Origin: Apostichopus japonicus
Taxonomy: Eukaryota > Echinodermata > Holothuroidea > Aspidochirotida > Stichopodidae
NCBI RefSeq assembly: GCF_037975245.1
Contig: NC_092579.1
Location: 14,058,678-14,122,677, forward strand
Direction of reading: 5' to 3'
Length of the DNA: 64,000 nt
Position numbers and translations under genes: made by a program. Positions 12,301 through 25,466 of this stretch are shown piece after piece. Position 1 is the stretch's first letter. Every line of letters begins with the position of its first letter. The notes under the pieces were generated by a model, which worked only from the letters and a program-made list of their open reading frames with translations, was not told the origin of the DNA and made no database searches.

Positions 12301-15300
12301 AGTTGTTGTACCTTCTACTACAAGTCTGATATTAAGACCGATCTCATGAATGACGCTAGCTTCCGCCCATAATCTTATATGTAACTTAGATTTGACTTAC
12401 TTGCATCTGCTGTTAACTTCATGCAGGCCAAGGCTAATTGTTTCTATATATGTTTTCATTTTAATAGCAACAGATCTTCCAGAGGTATTTAATGATAAAG
12501 TGTTGACTAACAAAGAAAGAAAAGTAAACAGGGAGAGCTTAACTAACCATTTAATACTCAACTATTTGCATGACAATGGACTAAACATTGCACAATGTAC
12601 AAAACTGGCAATTAACACCCAGAATACGATCTCTTTGTTCAATAAAGCAGCAACTTATAACCTAATAGCTATGTTACCCTCTGCATATATACCAATCCTG
12701 ATCCCCTCAGAAATCCTCTACTGAATTTCAACCTACGCAAGACGGTAACAGACGACCGATCTGCACCACAGATTCCTAGAGATTACAGTCTCAACCACTG
12801 AACACATCACTACCACTGACAGATTGACAGACAGACATACCTGAGGTATTACTACTGGCATACCATTTCTTATGTCTTCTAATTAGGTTCTCACTCCATT
12901 CCTTACCTGCCTGTCTCCAATCAACAAAATGCTCTCTTCCTTAAATATGCAAATATTATGCAAAGATGTGTTAAATTTTGCAAGTTTGAAAATTTCTGTG
13001 AAATAAGGACTTGTTTCTTCTTTTTTTTTCTTTGTGTTGATTTTTGTCACCAGTAAAGAAGTGCAGTTAAAGGATCAATGTAGGCACAAAATTAGTCTTG
13101 ACGTAACATAAACGTAACGATAACGTAAGCCATTAAAAGAAAATCACTGATTGTAATTCTGTACCACTTTTATCCTTTTAGAAATGATTTCTTTGATCAA
13201 CAGAGGCTTATCAATTAAAGTTGCTTCACTATACTTATCTAACACACAGAGACCATTATATCAGTTCCGCAGACGCAACAGAAAACTAAGAAAATCAGTC
13301 GTGTAGGACCCCAGATAACATGTTTACTGTGTGCTAAGCCATCGTTAAGGACGAACGGTGTTCAAATGTTATCTGAGCATATCATTAAGGAAAATGGTGT
13401 TCAAATGTTATTTATGTTTGTTCTGCTGGTTATGTGAAGTTGAAAAGAACATGTTTTGTGTAATAATCTGGTGATTTGACAAAGTTTGCTGGAAATTGAC
13501 AATCAAATACAGAAAGTATCATTTTATACTTTTATGATCTGTTCACATCGTTCTGGTTTTGGTCAAGGGCGTCCTGTATTGATATCGTCTCGTTTTTTTC
13601 TATTTGTTTCAGACAATAAATTTCAGTGGTGCTCGGTGTTGCAATGTATTTTTGGTGCTATGAGAAATTTGGAACACCGAGGAGAGAGAGAGGATGAGGA
13701 CAAGTCTTAATAAATACATAAGTGTACTTACCTCAGAGTACCTCGGAGAGTAGAGAAATGAAAATGAAACTATGCAGTTTAGAAGAAAAGATCCGTGTTT
13801 CTTTGGAGAAAATAAAAACGAGTCACCGGAAAAGACCGACTCTGATCAAGATTTTCTCTCCAGTAGCTCCGAACTTTTCCAGCGAGATTTTTGAGGCTCT
13901 TATCATATTAATCTAGATTCCAAACTTAAGTTTTTTTGTTTACTTCTTGAAAAGACCGGGGAGAGTATACGACAAGCTTTAAAGGTGGACAGGTCTTTGA
14001 ATCTCAGTTTTATCCAATCAAGACATCTTTTGTTGAGAAATTTGGTCTCTTTTAGAGGTTGGAAAAAATTAAAATAACCAAAGTTTTGAAAGTTGCTCTT
14101 AATTCAGATATATATGATTTCCCGACAACAATTGTGCATGATTATTGGTCAGCTGGTTTTACTAATATCATAACTACTTTATAACAGTTTCTCCTTTTTT
14201 TTGTGTGTGTATATTTCTGTGCTACAATTGGAAAGAATCGATAAAAGAAATTTGATATTTTATGGGAACGCTATTAAAATATTTTGGTCCTGGTTTTGTG
14301 GATCCAGTGTCTTTCCAATGCCACTTAAACTTTGTCCTTTTTAGTTTACTACATTCCAAACAATCCATTCCTTGAAGTTAAAAAAAAAAAAGCATTTGCT
14401 GTGATACATTGGACTTTCAAGGGATTATCCATGTTAGTATCTAAGATTAGCATAAAACATAAGAAAGAGGAGAAAAAGTTACATCTTTGCCTATTCAGCA
14501 TCGATATCTTGATTGTTTTACGTGGTAACTTGTAGGTCACAAACGATGCATTAGTATTATGGCTATGGAGTAAGACAAAGTTTGATTGGTGAGAATCCAA
14601 ATGGTATTGTTTCATATAATTTTCAATTTGTAAGACATCATACAGCCCACCAAGCCAACTATTGGAGAGGTTTGGGCTAATAGATGGCGCTATTCTGGAA
14701 TAGGCTTTAATGACATAAAATTTATTGTGCTTCTGGAAGCATTGGCATTCATATCTGAAAGAAGTGAAAAGGATCATAAATGAATATTGTAGGATTAAAC
14801 AAACATATATGTTAGAGGTACTAACATTAAATCCCTAGCAGTTTGATTAACCTGAAACATAAAGGACACAAAACATTGGTTTCTTCAGTTCATGGAGAGG
14901 TAATTTAGTTACGTCTGACCCCATATATCTGCTATTAATCTGTTTTTATTGTGTCTTATTTCAAAGAGGCTAAATCTGTTTAAATGGTTGGTTGGTTTTT
15001 GTATTTCTTGGATACAAGGGTAAACAGCAATAAAATGTATAACTTTGTTTTTTTTGTTTTTTTAATATTAATAAAGACTTTATTTTGTTTATGTTCTAGT
15101 GTATACTGTTTCATTATTGGATAAATACATTATTACCTCCTCATCAAATCTTACCATAATTTAATAGTTTATGCATGAATTTTGTTTTAATATCAAATTT
15201 AATAAACCTGTTTAGAGCAACGACAACCAGTTAAGGAGTGTATTGTGTTAAACTCATTCTGTCAAAAATATGAACAGTTTCGTTGTCGCTGGTTTTGTTG

Positions 15301-17905
15301 GCTCTTTTTAATTTTCTCAAATTTACCTTACTCTGTATGTAGAGTTCATGTATAATTAAGCACTTTACATGTGTACTGTTAATAGAGTACACATCTTTAA
15401 GAAATATTCTCATAATAAAAACTCTCTCTTTCTATAGCTCTTCTAATGTAATATTTTTTGCATGTTTTTTGGTTTTGTTTGGCATGTATGCAATTATTGT
15501 CTGGTCTATGTCACAAATTTATTTGGTGTTGTAAATTTTCTCCTTTCTTCAAAACTTTCTCAAATATTATTATTACAGTAACTCTTAACATGTTTTGTAA
15601 ATCTTTGCACTGAGCTTAAAGAAAACACAACAAAAAAAAGATGCAAAAAATGTTCTACCATTTTGAAATTTAAACAACTTCAATATTTTTTTTTCTTCTC
15701 TCTCTTTAGTAGTATAAAATTTAAAGTGCATTTCATATTTTGCTGAAATTTGTTTTGGTTTTCCTGCTTATTATACTTTGCATTGAAAGTATTTTCCATA
15801 CTTATGTATTAAACTGCAAGGAGGAAAAGAAGAAGAAGAAGAAGAAAGAGAGAAAGAAATGGGGAAAATATCTCCAACAATTCTTAGCACAGCCCTGTAA
15901 AGCACAATATAACATATTTTATGAAAACTATGTAGTTTGTTTAAACAAAAAAAAATCAATAGTTATATCAATGTGACATTTTGGAGCAGCTGTTTTTGGT
16001 CACAATTTTTTTTAATTTTATTATTTGTGTCGTGAAACATGAATAGAGATGCTACTAAATTACCTGTTAAATTTGAGTACCATCTAATGATACTATAAAT
16101 TGACCAAAATCAATGCAAATCATCTCGTTAAAAGCAATGAGGCAATTAGAAATTAACTTGTTGTTGTTTTGCACCAACAAAGTTTAATTGTATTGCAAAA
16201 TATATTGATACTTTGTACTATAAGTATGTCCAAACAGGTGATGAAAGCCTCCAAACGTTTCTTACATTTTTTATCAAAATTTTTGTTTTTATCAAAATTA
16301 AATATCAAAGTCTTAGATATCCCTTGCTATATCTGCTGGTTATGAAGTGTTCAGCACTACACACACATGAGAGCATTTGAAATGACATAAGATAATGATA
16401 AGAACTTGAGGAGGCAATGTCTTGAATTTGTTCTTGGGTAGGATGAATTCTATGGAGTGGTGTACAGTTGAACTGGGCATCTGTGTCAGAGGGGAGAATA
16501 AATCATCAAAGGTAAAGGGTGAGTCGTAGCAGGTAATCATTTTCGTGATCTTGTTTCAGAATATGAATCTGAGAGGTAAGCTTTCAATGACTATATTTTC
16601 ATAGTTAATGTTAGGGTACAGTCACGGTTGAACCATGTGAAATGTGCGGAAGTGGAAATTTGCTGTGAATGGGAAATATGTGCTGGGAAATTTGCTGGGA
16701 TTGAGTGCTATTGGTAAATGGAGGTATAAGTCTTGCCAGGGTATTGGTAACTTCTGTGTGCTATTTAGAGAGATCGGGCTAATGTGTGGGTCAGACAGTT
16801 GTACGTTTGATGTCACAGAGTGGGTGTGGAAGGGGGAATGGGGGGGGGGCAGTTAGATGCAATGGAAAGGGAGTGATCATACATTCATAGGGACTCTTCA
16901 GTGATGATATTAACAGTCTGCTTTATCAGGTATCAAAACAAGTAGCCCAGGGTGGGGCAAGGGGATGGAGGTTCCATCTACATTAAAGAAAAGGATACCT
17001 TGTCATAAAGTAGATGGAAAAATTTAACTTAAAAACTGAGACAAAGAATATGTCATGTGGAAGGGAGACTCCACATAAGGGGGAAATGTGGTCCTTTTTT
17101 GTTAGTCCTTGTACTATGAGCAACAATTCTAGAGAGAAAAGTTACATTAATGTTTTTAACTCTGGGTAGCAGAGTTACTCGTAGTAACTTCCATGCAGAA
17201 GCTCTCTTGTTGTTTCTTGCGGTAAAAATTATGGCTAAAACTGTATCGCAGCACTTGTGTCAGTGATGTTATATTGAACTTTATTTGGGTGGCTCGAGTT
17301 ATGAAAATGTAATGATTTTCGAGAATTTAAGTTGCTATCTTTAAACTCGATCACTTTAAGAATAAAAGCTTACATAATCTCAACCTGTGGCTAGAGGAAT
17401 GACGGATTGATAAAACTGTTGGATTTAATTATTGTTTTGGTTTATTGTTGGTTCAACGAAATAACTCCATGCGAAATTCAGTTTATAATCTTAAAGTCTT
17501 TTTCATTTGGTAATGTTTACACGTGAAGTTAAGTTGGTGATGAAAAAAAAGTGCATGATATTAATATATAATTACTTGGGACACCGATTTTTTTTTCTAT
17601 TTTTTTTTCATTTACACTTTCATAACTGGAGGAAATAAAAAAAATCAAATGATTTTGCTGGGAAAGAATGGTAATATAAACACAATTGTTCATATTAAGA
17701 ATAAAATTTTGCACAGTTTCAAAAATCAGATATGTTGTTGATAGTGTTACTTTCTATTTGTCTCGCAGTATTAATTAAAAAACAAATGAAAGGGATTATA
17801 TGATAATATGATAATTTGTGACGTATATAGTAGGTAACTTAATGCCACTACAATTAAGGTTGTATTTCACTCTTTAAACATCACAGCCTCATCAGTCAAA
17901 ATCCC
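12301..17905. other. Long AT-rich intergenic or intronic stretch with no recognised gene
   Basis: No conserved domain or convincing splice-bounded exon was found. It contains many A/T homopolymers, a GAA/AAG-rich patch at 15822-15860 and G-rich patches near 16838-16850. A possible acceptor at about 13246 leads only into a degenerate dispersed repeat that also occurs near 3615 and 22205. Confidence 0.5.
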
Positions 17906-18269
17906 TTAAAGGCATTGAAGACTCGCCCCAAACCGCGTGCCGCGCTCTGAAAAAGTTAACTTCCTTTGCTTTCAAGTGAAGTTTTCTTCTTGTGACTACA
18001 AAATGCAGACAGTAATGAGACGTGATACCTTGTTATCTTTTATCCAGACCTGAGATGTCCATCGCTGCTATGTACGCTGTACTGTGGGTATTGACCGCAG
18101 CTGTATGTATTGACTGTCCACTAGTGTCTGGTTACCGATGGTAGCAAGCTGTGTGTGTATTTTCTGGGATCGATGGTGGTGTCTAACACTTCTGTTACAC
18201 CTCATTCGAAACTAGCTCAGATTACCGGCATGAGACGTTTCTTTGTGCGCGAGTCTTCACACCCTTTAA
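17906..18269. mobile_element. MITE with ~17-bp terminal inverted repeats flanked by TTAA
   Basis: The left end reads TTAAAGGCATTGAAGACTCG. The reverse complement of the right end reads TTAAAGGGTGTGAAGACTCG. Both sides are bounded by TTAA (17906-17909 and 18266-18269), the target duplication of piggyBac-type elements. No transposase is encoded in the 364 bp, so it is non-autonomous. The superfamily is inferred from TTAA only. Confidence 0.72.
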
Positions 18270-18329
18270 AGCAACATTCCATACATTAGTTGATTTAAAG
18301 ATCAATATGTCAATTTTTCCTGTTCTACA

Positions 18330-18727
18330 CTATGAGGGCATTGTGGTCAAGTGGTTAAGGCAGTGGACTTGTGATCTAAGGATTACAGTTTTGAGCCCTG
18401 GCCAGATCATTGCGTTGTGTCCTTGGGCAAGGCGCATTATCTCTCCATTGCCTCTCATTACCCAGGTGTATAAATGGGGACTTGCAAGGTAACTTGTAAA
18501 TATAGTTGCATGCGCCGGTTTGTGGCTGCACCCTATGGAAAGTCCCCCGGGGGACACATGGTTGTGGTGCACTGTGGTGCCCCAGGAGAGATTGATAGAA
18601 TTGTGCACACTTTGGTGTGTAGGTGTGACAAGTTACCAATGACCAATGAACAATGGGTTAAGTTGTAAAAGTCGTGTGAAAGGGCCTTGGCCCTGTACAA
18701 GACTGTAAACCTAAAATAATAATAATG
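18330..18727 (+). mobile_element. tRNA-derived SINE
   Basis: The head has a tRNA-Ser/Leu-like A box (GTGGTCAAGTGGTTAAGGCA), an anticodon-arm-like GGACTTGTGATCTAAGG and a degenerate B box (GTTTTGAGCCC). A body with GTGTCCTTGGGCAAGGCGC and ACCCAGGTGTATAAATGGG follows. The 3' end has GGGCCTTGGCCCTGTACAAG and an (AAT)n tail, suggesting mobilisation by a LINE with a trinucleotide tail. It sits about 450 bp upstream of the first possible start of the sialyltransferase gene. Confidence 0.85.
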
Positions 18728-19182
18728 ACATATCGATACTAGAAGGCAGTGCAATGTGTTACGTGAAGTGTTAACTGGTGGCGCTATTTTGCATTATCTG
18801 AATCTCATGGTAGGCCTTGTTGTGAAAACAGCGTCCTGTTTGATCAAAGGTTAATTTTTACCCAGAAAGGCAAATAATTAACTCCAAACGTTTATTTGGA
18901 GTTGTCTTCTTTATCACACGAAAAACCACGCAACCCATTTATAAAGGGAGTTAGTGCATTATAGGTTTCGCAGTCTGATACACACATAGAGAAAAGTGTG
19001 TTATGTGCATTACGTTGTGCGTTTTGGTAAAACCATTCATCACCTAAGAAGATGACGTTTAATTATCGGGAATTGCGTTAACACGGCGAAACATTCTATA
19101 GCTGTTTCTTATCACAAACAAAAGAGTCTGATATAGTTAAAAGTATGAAGAAAGAAAAACTAGAAGCAATGACGAGCTTTTA

Positions 19183-22100
19183 ATGCTAGCAGAACCACTA
19201 CATTTGGACAATCAGTACAGGACAATCACTTCAGTGACGGCTGAATGTACACATGGAACAATCGAACGTTATTCATCTACGATATCTAACATCTGCGGGG
19301 AACTAACCCAAAAACCAAGAAATATGGCGCCAAAACTGTTTCAGAGCAGACGACATGTGATTTTGTTTTTGTTAACATGTCTTTGTATATTTTCGATGTA
19401 TCTTCTTGTTTTCGAAGTGGAAATCACCAGACAGTGTCATCGGTTATGCAGCGGGTAATTTTTTAATGCAGGGCCAGTCTCATCTATAGTAAAGTCAAGT
19501 TAAAGCAGACTTTAACGATGATACTATACTAGATGAGATTATGCCCTTTTGAATATTCTATTTGTCCCATAGTGATTATATACTTCATGTTCATAAAGAT
19601 ATTTGTCATACTATAGGTATGAGATGGTATTTCTAGAAAATAAACTTAGGTTTATAGATTTAAGCTTAGCATGTGGTGGATTGGTCAACCGGGTCACCGG
19701 GTCGGAATCGCCTGATCCGATGCGTCGATGGTTTCTTCTTGGTCGCAAACGATATGCTCCATTTCATCCGAGTCCTCAAATGTAACGCGTGTTTCAATGG
19801 CCCATTGCTTCCCCGGCCCGTGGTCACTTAGTAGCAATTTATGCCCCAATACGCCCTGCTCTACATGCAGGCACCCTACTGTTGTGGAAATCCATTCCAA
19901 ATGTCACGAAATGAGGGTCGCAATTACACTGCTATTGACATAAACAGAATGAAATCAAGGCTCAGTCTACCCACTGACAGAATATTACAAAATTATATTC
20001 TAATGTACAGTACATAAATATAACATGTACGGGACTACCTAGATAGTTGAAAAGCCTTCGAGATTGTTTTTAAGTGTTGCAATCTATAGCATCATTTTGC
20101 ATTCAAGCACCCTGCATTTTAGCTTCATTTTTTTTACATGGGAGGGACCAACACTAACCCAGGACGACATAGCAGTATTAAAAAATTCATCGTTTCAACA
20201 GTGAGTATATCATTGTAGCACTAACTTCCATCTGAGCACCCTTCAATCATATCAAATTTCTCAAAGGGGATGGGTTTTCCTCTCCCCCTGATACCCCTGC
20301 CCTAGGACGCCATGACATCTTCGCCCCCCCCCCCCCCCAACCCACTACCACCACAGTATATTAGTTCAAATGAGACTTGAACTATAGGAAGGTTTCCCAA
20401 GTATAGGAAGATTTGAAATGTTAGTTGACATGGGGACATAGTGTAGTGTATGCCAGTTGCGTGTATGGGTGTGTGGGGGAGGGGAGGGGCATGGGGCTTG
20501 GGCGTTAAACGAGGATTTGGCTTAAGCTGGTTAAGCAATAACATTTCATAGAATGCTGAAAAGGTAAAGGTGATTGCATGGAGAATGGTTTTTGAAGTAT
20601 GCTAAAAAGTGACTATTGATTGACTTTTTAGCATATTGGGGACAGAAATGATGACCTCTAGGCTGCTAGTAATGATATGAGGAATATTAGGTTTCCCACA
20701 TTACAGAGCCCTAAATGGCATCTCCCTAACCCTAGATAATGATGTCCTGGCTGCAAACGCCCCTTTAGACGCCTACTTCTGCATGAACGCTCAACCAAAA
20801 CCAAGTTAGGATACCCGACGACTATACACTGTACTGTGTGGTCTGGTGGTATTAAAACTTTTATAATTATATCTATATTTTCTTAACAGTGATATTAATG
20901 GACCTTGCTATAAGAAGAACTATGCAGTCTTGATTTACACTGATGAAACACCAGCCGAAGAAATGTACTTCGAGCAGTCTGTCTTGCCGAAATTAGGTTT
21001 CAGTGAATTAATCAAGGAATTTTTTACAGGAAAGATTTCTCATGAGAATTGTATCGTTCAAGATTATTATCCCACAAGACGAACCATCGACAGACAACAG
21101 ACATGCGCAATCGTCGGAAATGGAGGACTCTTATTAAATAGTCGCTGTGGTCGTGAAATTAATTCATACGACTTTGTCATGAGAGCCAATTTAGCGCCAA
21201 TCAAACCTTTCGCTGAAGATGTAGGCATCAAGACCAACTTAACCATTTTAAACTACGAAAGTTTGCACTCCCTGTATCATTCACTGTATACTTTCGAATT
21301 TAAACTGGACCATCACGATGAATTATTAAGCAGACTGCGGTTTTTGAATGATTCAGTCATGTGGTTTTCTAAATCCATGAACTTTAAGGAGACGAGGAAT
21401 TACCTCAAATCGGTAGCTTATGTTCTGAAATCCCACTATTCTTTACCATTGAGGGTGGCCTATACCTGGCAATCTGTGTCCATTGAAAGGTAAGCAATAA
21501 TGCTTTAATTATCATTATCGCGGACATGCATGCAGCTCCTTCGAATGTTAATGAAAACAATTTCTCTAATATGGAATCAGGAAAAGTGATTATACCTAGC
21601 AGGCGAGGGTCCATGCGTGTGGGGGTATATGTCCCCCCCCCCCCCCGCTCCTTTCCTAAAGTTGAGAAACTCATTGTATTTCATATTAATCTTGTATACA
21701 CGAACTTCTTTTCAAGTCTTGCGTTTGAATGATCAGATTAGAACAATTACCATCCTGTCACGTCGTGTCGAAATTTCTGAATTTAAGGATTAGTGAAGGG
21801 TCACAGTATTTTTTTTTGTGTGGTATTATGGGATCTTCATATTACGTCCTTGATAGTATAAACGAGGTAGGACATTGTCCAGTAAGCTGGGTATAAGCTG
21901 CAGGATACATTAGCTGTGAAAATAAATCCGGTATTACTTTTGGCATAAACCTTACTTCGAATTTAAGGACATCTCTTTCCTATCCTATAATGTCAGCAAC
22001 TCAATAGATGTAGCAAAGGGTATATCGGGTATTTAAAGGATGTCTTTGGGTACAAAAGTAAGTTCACTATGTTGGAGACCAGTAAAAAAAATCATTATTG

Positions 22101-23120
22101 CCAGTCCCGGGTTCATTTCTAGACCAGGTTTCATTTTTTGAGAAATCACCAGCTTTAAAGCCGGGAATCCACTAATTTTAAAGTTAAACTTAGTTCAACA
22201 CACCGGTCAGTTCCTCCGATTCAACGCAAAACTCAATCGGAAGACATAAGCAAACAGTTTTATGTCCTTATGTCCATACAATGTATAACATATTTGTCGA
22301 GGACAAAATTTTGTTCAATATTCACTCTGAGGCCCTGTTGTCTGCATGAAGTTCAACGAACATATTTTGGTTGAGTTATTAGAATCGATGGAACAGTGTT
22401 TAGAACCACATCGAGAAGCTGACGTCATCACTTATGTAACCCTTACACGGGTATTCCAGAGCATAGTTTAAATGTGAATATCTGGAGGGGAAAAAAAGAG
22501 AATAGTTATAGAGAAATGAATCTAGCAATCAAATTCGATCTTGTTTTCTGTATTGCATGATAGGAGTAGAATATTAGCATGGCATAACACAATTACTTTT
22601 CCAACTCAAAAGCGGCTGATATTAACTTCAAATAGAAGATACATCATACATTCAAGATTATTCAATTTTCATTGTTCTACAATTCTATATATTTGTTTTC
22701 ATTATCAGATACTGGAGATTGAAGCATTACGCAAGCAGTGGTTTTAACCTCTTTGCAGTCGCTCAAACCTTTTGCTCTGAAATAACCTTGTACGGCTTTT
22801 ATCCTTTTGAAAAGGATGAAAACGGTTTTCGAATACGTCACCATTATTACGATGCCGAACCGTCAGATTTTTTTACCAGCGTTCATAATATGCCAGCTGA
22901 ATATGAACTCCTTACGCGTTTGCAAGACGAAGGACAGATACGATTGGTGATTGATCGATGCTCTACAAATGACGTCAACTCAAATGAACCAATCAGAAAC
23001 GAGGAAGATGAGGAAAAATTAGTTGATCCAGCGAGATTATTCACTAGTAAAAACCAAACGAAGGAAGATTCAATAACAAACGACAGCAGACAGAAAAATG
23101 GTCAAGAAGGTGCATTATAA
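19183..23120 (+). CDS. ST8SIA-like: Alpha-2,8-sialyltransferase (ST8SIA family), complete three-exon gene
   Basis: Exons 19183-19454, 20890-21489 and 22709-23120 join in frame. Starting at the second Met (19324, A at -3, G at +4) gives 380 aa, the usual family length. The upstream Met at 19183 gives 427 aa with an unusually long cytoplasmic tail, so I prefer 19324. Numbering from 19324: residues ~11-30 form the signal anchor of a type II Golgi protein. Sialylmotif L begins at TCAIVGNGG (115-123) and includes NSRCGREI and the YDFVMRAN segment. Exon 3 has sialylmotif S (SSGFNLFAVAQTFC, then ITLYGFYPF, ~253-277), motif III HHYYD (288-292) and motif VS as HNMPAE (303-308, the H-x4-E catalytic signature), plus a late Cys in LVIDRC. 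Known family function: transfer of sialic acid from CMP-sialate onto terminal alpha-2,3- or alpha-2,8-linked sialic acids of glycolipids or glycoproteins. No polybasic polysialyltransferase domain is obvious, so an oligo- or monosialyltransferase is more likely. The C-terminal ~70 residues are acidic, hydrophilic and poorly conserved. Confidence 0.92.
19640..19945 (-). other. Coding-like fragment inside sialyltransferase intron 1
   Basis: This patch is GC-richer than its surroundings and has a minus-strand open frame at 19694-19900 (for example VTFEDSDEMEHIVCDQEET). I do not recognise it. It could be a remnant of a retroelement polyprotein or chance. No splice sites or start support a gene. 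Confidence 0.2.
20598..20635. repeat. Perfect 13-bp inverted repeat (hairpin)
   Basis: TATGCTAAAAAGT is followed by a 12-nt loop and ACTTTTTAGCATA. It lies in sialyltransferase intron 1, with no known role. Confidence 0.75.
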
Positions 23121-24103
23121 AAATCATCCGAATTCTGCTCAGAATGAACTAAGAAAATAAAAGCGACGTTAACTCATGTTTAAGCTTCAGTAAGCATTTT
23201 ACTAGTGCGCATGACTCAACAATTTATATTTTATTGAGTCATTTAGCCGGTTGTCTCATGACACTCCTCAACATCCGAGGATAGATTTCAAGAAAAAATA
23301 GAACTTCATGGAATTCATAATTTTTGCAGTTTTAGTATGCGGCCATTTCTGGGCTCTTACTGACGATTTTAGCATGCTTTTGTAAACAAATTTCGTTAAA
23401 CTCATTTCTTAAAGGAATGTTGAGTATGGTAGTACAATTTATGTATTGAAACTTTTGCAATGGTGGCCATAATTTGACTTTGTACATATTTGGAGTCAAT
23501 ATCGATGCCGATATATACTACGTATACTACGTGGGAAACCTCGATGAGCCATGAATAATGTATCGTACATTAAAACAGGAGGCTACAGCGCTTTTATATA
23601 TTTCTTTTTCTCTTGTAGCGAATTTAAAACATAAAATACGAGAGAGAGGGGTGGGGGGAGGAGGAGAGAGAGGTGGAGAGAGAGGAATCCTATTTCTCTC
23701 TGGAATGTATTGTTAAGTTTGAGTTGACAACACTATCATTCTAAGAATTCTAAACAACCAGTATCAAGTTATGCCTTATTCTGCATGGTTGTAGTTATGC
23801 CTTCTGCAAGATATGCCTTATTCTGCATGCTTATGTATAGCAACGTACAAACGTTTTAGCTGAGCGCCCTCCCTTTTAATCTTCTGAATAATTCGTGTAC
23901 AAGCTGTAGCAGTTTCATAAAAACGCCCTGGTTTAACACTCATATTGCCGTGTTAACAGTGGCGTAGCTAGGGCGGGGGGTCAAAGGGGGGGGGGGACAC
24001 GTGCCCCGGGCGCCGGGTTTAGGGGAGAGTAAAAAAATAAGCACTTTTTAGAAAAACATGACGAAATTGATGTATGTCGTCAGGCATGAATATTTTCCAG
24101 TTA
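23121..24103. other. 3' flank of the sialyltransferase gene with repeat remnants
   Basis: AATAAA at 23156-23161 lies about 36 bp after the stop and is a plausible polyadenylation signal. A segment at about 23594-23652 resembles the repeats at 34.3-34.8 kb (TTCTCTT..TAGCGAATTTAAA..). At 23960 CAGTGGCGTAGCTAGG looks like one terminus of the hAT-like MITE group; its partner end was not found. Confidence 0.5.
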
Positions 24104-24764
24104 CTAATAAGAATCTGAACTGAATGTAGTTGTTTTTGTTAGCAAATTTATATATAGATTGTGATTTCTTTTCAGGTTATATGAACAATTACCATTTGGT
24201 TGAAATTTGCTACAGTTACATAAAGAACCATACGGTACCATAACGTTTCCATGCATAGTTTTCCAGTGTATAGACGGAATCACCAACCTTGACTTGCTGT
24301 AGTCTGAGATATAATTTGCGTTCCAGCTATACCAGTTCCACTGATTATAGTTGCCTATCCGTTCGATACATCCAGCTGTACACAAAAAAAGACAGGGTAC
24401 CGGTAAAATAAATACATCAGATACCATCTGAGACTTGAAAATGTGAAATAGTACACCGTTTCAACTTGTAATTTGACACAATGAAAAGTTTTACGAAGGT
24501 TACACGAAACGGTTCCATCGGATATTTTAACCAGGGAGATATAGTTGCGAGTTTTATGCTCCCGTTGCTCTGTCATTCGATGCCACAGCGGAAAGAATTA
24601 CTGACGCCACAGTATTGACATAACGGAAGGCCACAATATAAATATTGTACAGTTATGCGTGGTATAGAGCTGGTTGTTTGTGTTTCTTTTTCGAGGAGAA
24701 ACCCAGGATTTAGCCTACTTTGCAAAAAGATTCCAGCAGTGTATGTAACCCAGCGATCTTTCAA
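24104..24764 (-). other. Unrecognised minus-strand candidate exons
   Basis: Three successive minus-strand open segments (about 24764-24573, 24576-24440 and 24374-24104) look more protein-like than the surrounding DNA. The last begins right after a good acceptor (reverse complement TTTTTTTGTGTACAG) and reads AGCIERIGNYNQWNWYSWNA, with later CNCSKFQPNGNCSYN, to a stop. There is no database-recognisable domain that I can name, and the joins are uncertain. It could be a small secreted or transmembrane protein, a pseudogene, or chance. Confidence 0.2.
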
Positions 24765-24927
24765 TCTTTAAATTTCTTGCTTTACTTCTATCCTTTCTCT
24801 ATTTCTTCCTTTTCCTTTTTTACGGCCGATAGATTCAATAAAACGTTTTAATGTTGTTTTTGCTATAGCGTCATGTATATACACCTGCATGTGTATGTAT
24901 ATTTTAATGTCTGTATTTATATGCATT

Positions 24928-24928
24928 A

Positions 24929-24982
<54 letters not shown>

Positions 24983-25178
24983 ATATATATATATTTATAT
25001 ATATATATATATATACCGGCAGAACAATACACTAACAACCGCATAATCCCCGGTAATCCCGACGAGGATCCTATATATTCATGGAGCATAACTTGAAGCT
25101 ACCAGTTGTCTGACGATCGCTATAACGCGTGAAACTTCGAGTTACAACTACTAGTGTTCCACTAGTCTCATCTAGTAT

Positions 25179-25216
<38 letters not shown>
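24928..25216. repeat. Two TA microsatellites enclosing a ~165-bp unique spacer
   Basis: TA arrays occur at 24928-25015 (with a few ATG/ATT breaks) and 25182-25216. They enclose non-repetitive DNA, the same sandwich layout seen for the tRNA-like SINE elsewhere in the window, but this spacer has no tRNA-like boxes. Confidence 0.8.
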
Positions 25217-25221
<5 letters not shown>

Positions 25222-25466
25222 AAAAAATAAAAAAATATTTTATATTATAATAAAATATAAAAAGATATAAAAGTAAAAAAAATAAAAAATATAATACCAC
25301 TACGATTTACTGCATTGTATTGTATCTTTAACATATCTAGCTCTCGCATGCTCCCAAACATAACACGTGTTAGTGTGTTATAACACCCTGGCATATAAAT
25401 GCATAATATGCTACACGTTAAGAACAAATATAAGCTCACACCTTTTCGGCTTGGGTGCATATACAA

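Noticed and set aside
12004-12349. Opposed ORFs of 76 and 113 aa
   Set aside because: Both are translations of the 37-bp minisatellite.
13247-13310. Possible last exon of the BAIAP2-like gene (phase fits and a stop follows after ~13 codons)
   Set aside because: The sequence (TCAGTTCCGCAGACGCAAC) belongs to a degenerate dispersed repeat also present near 3615 and 22205.
22709-23120. Polysialyltransferase activity for the ST8SIA-like gene
   Set aside because: No clear polybasic polysialyltransferase domain before sialylmotif S; only family-level assignment is supported.
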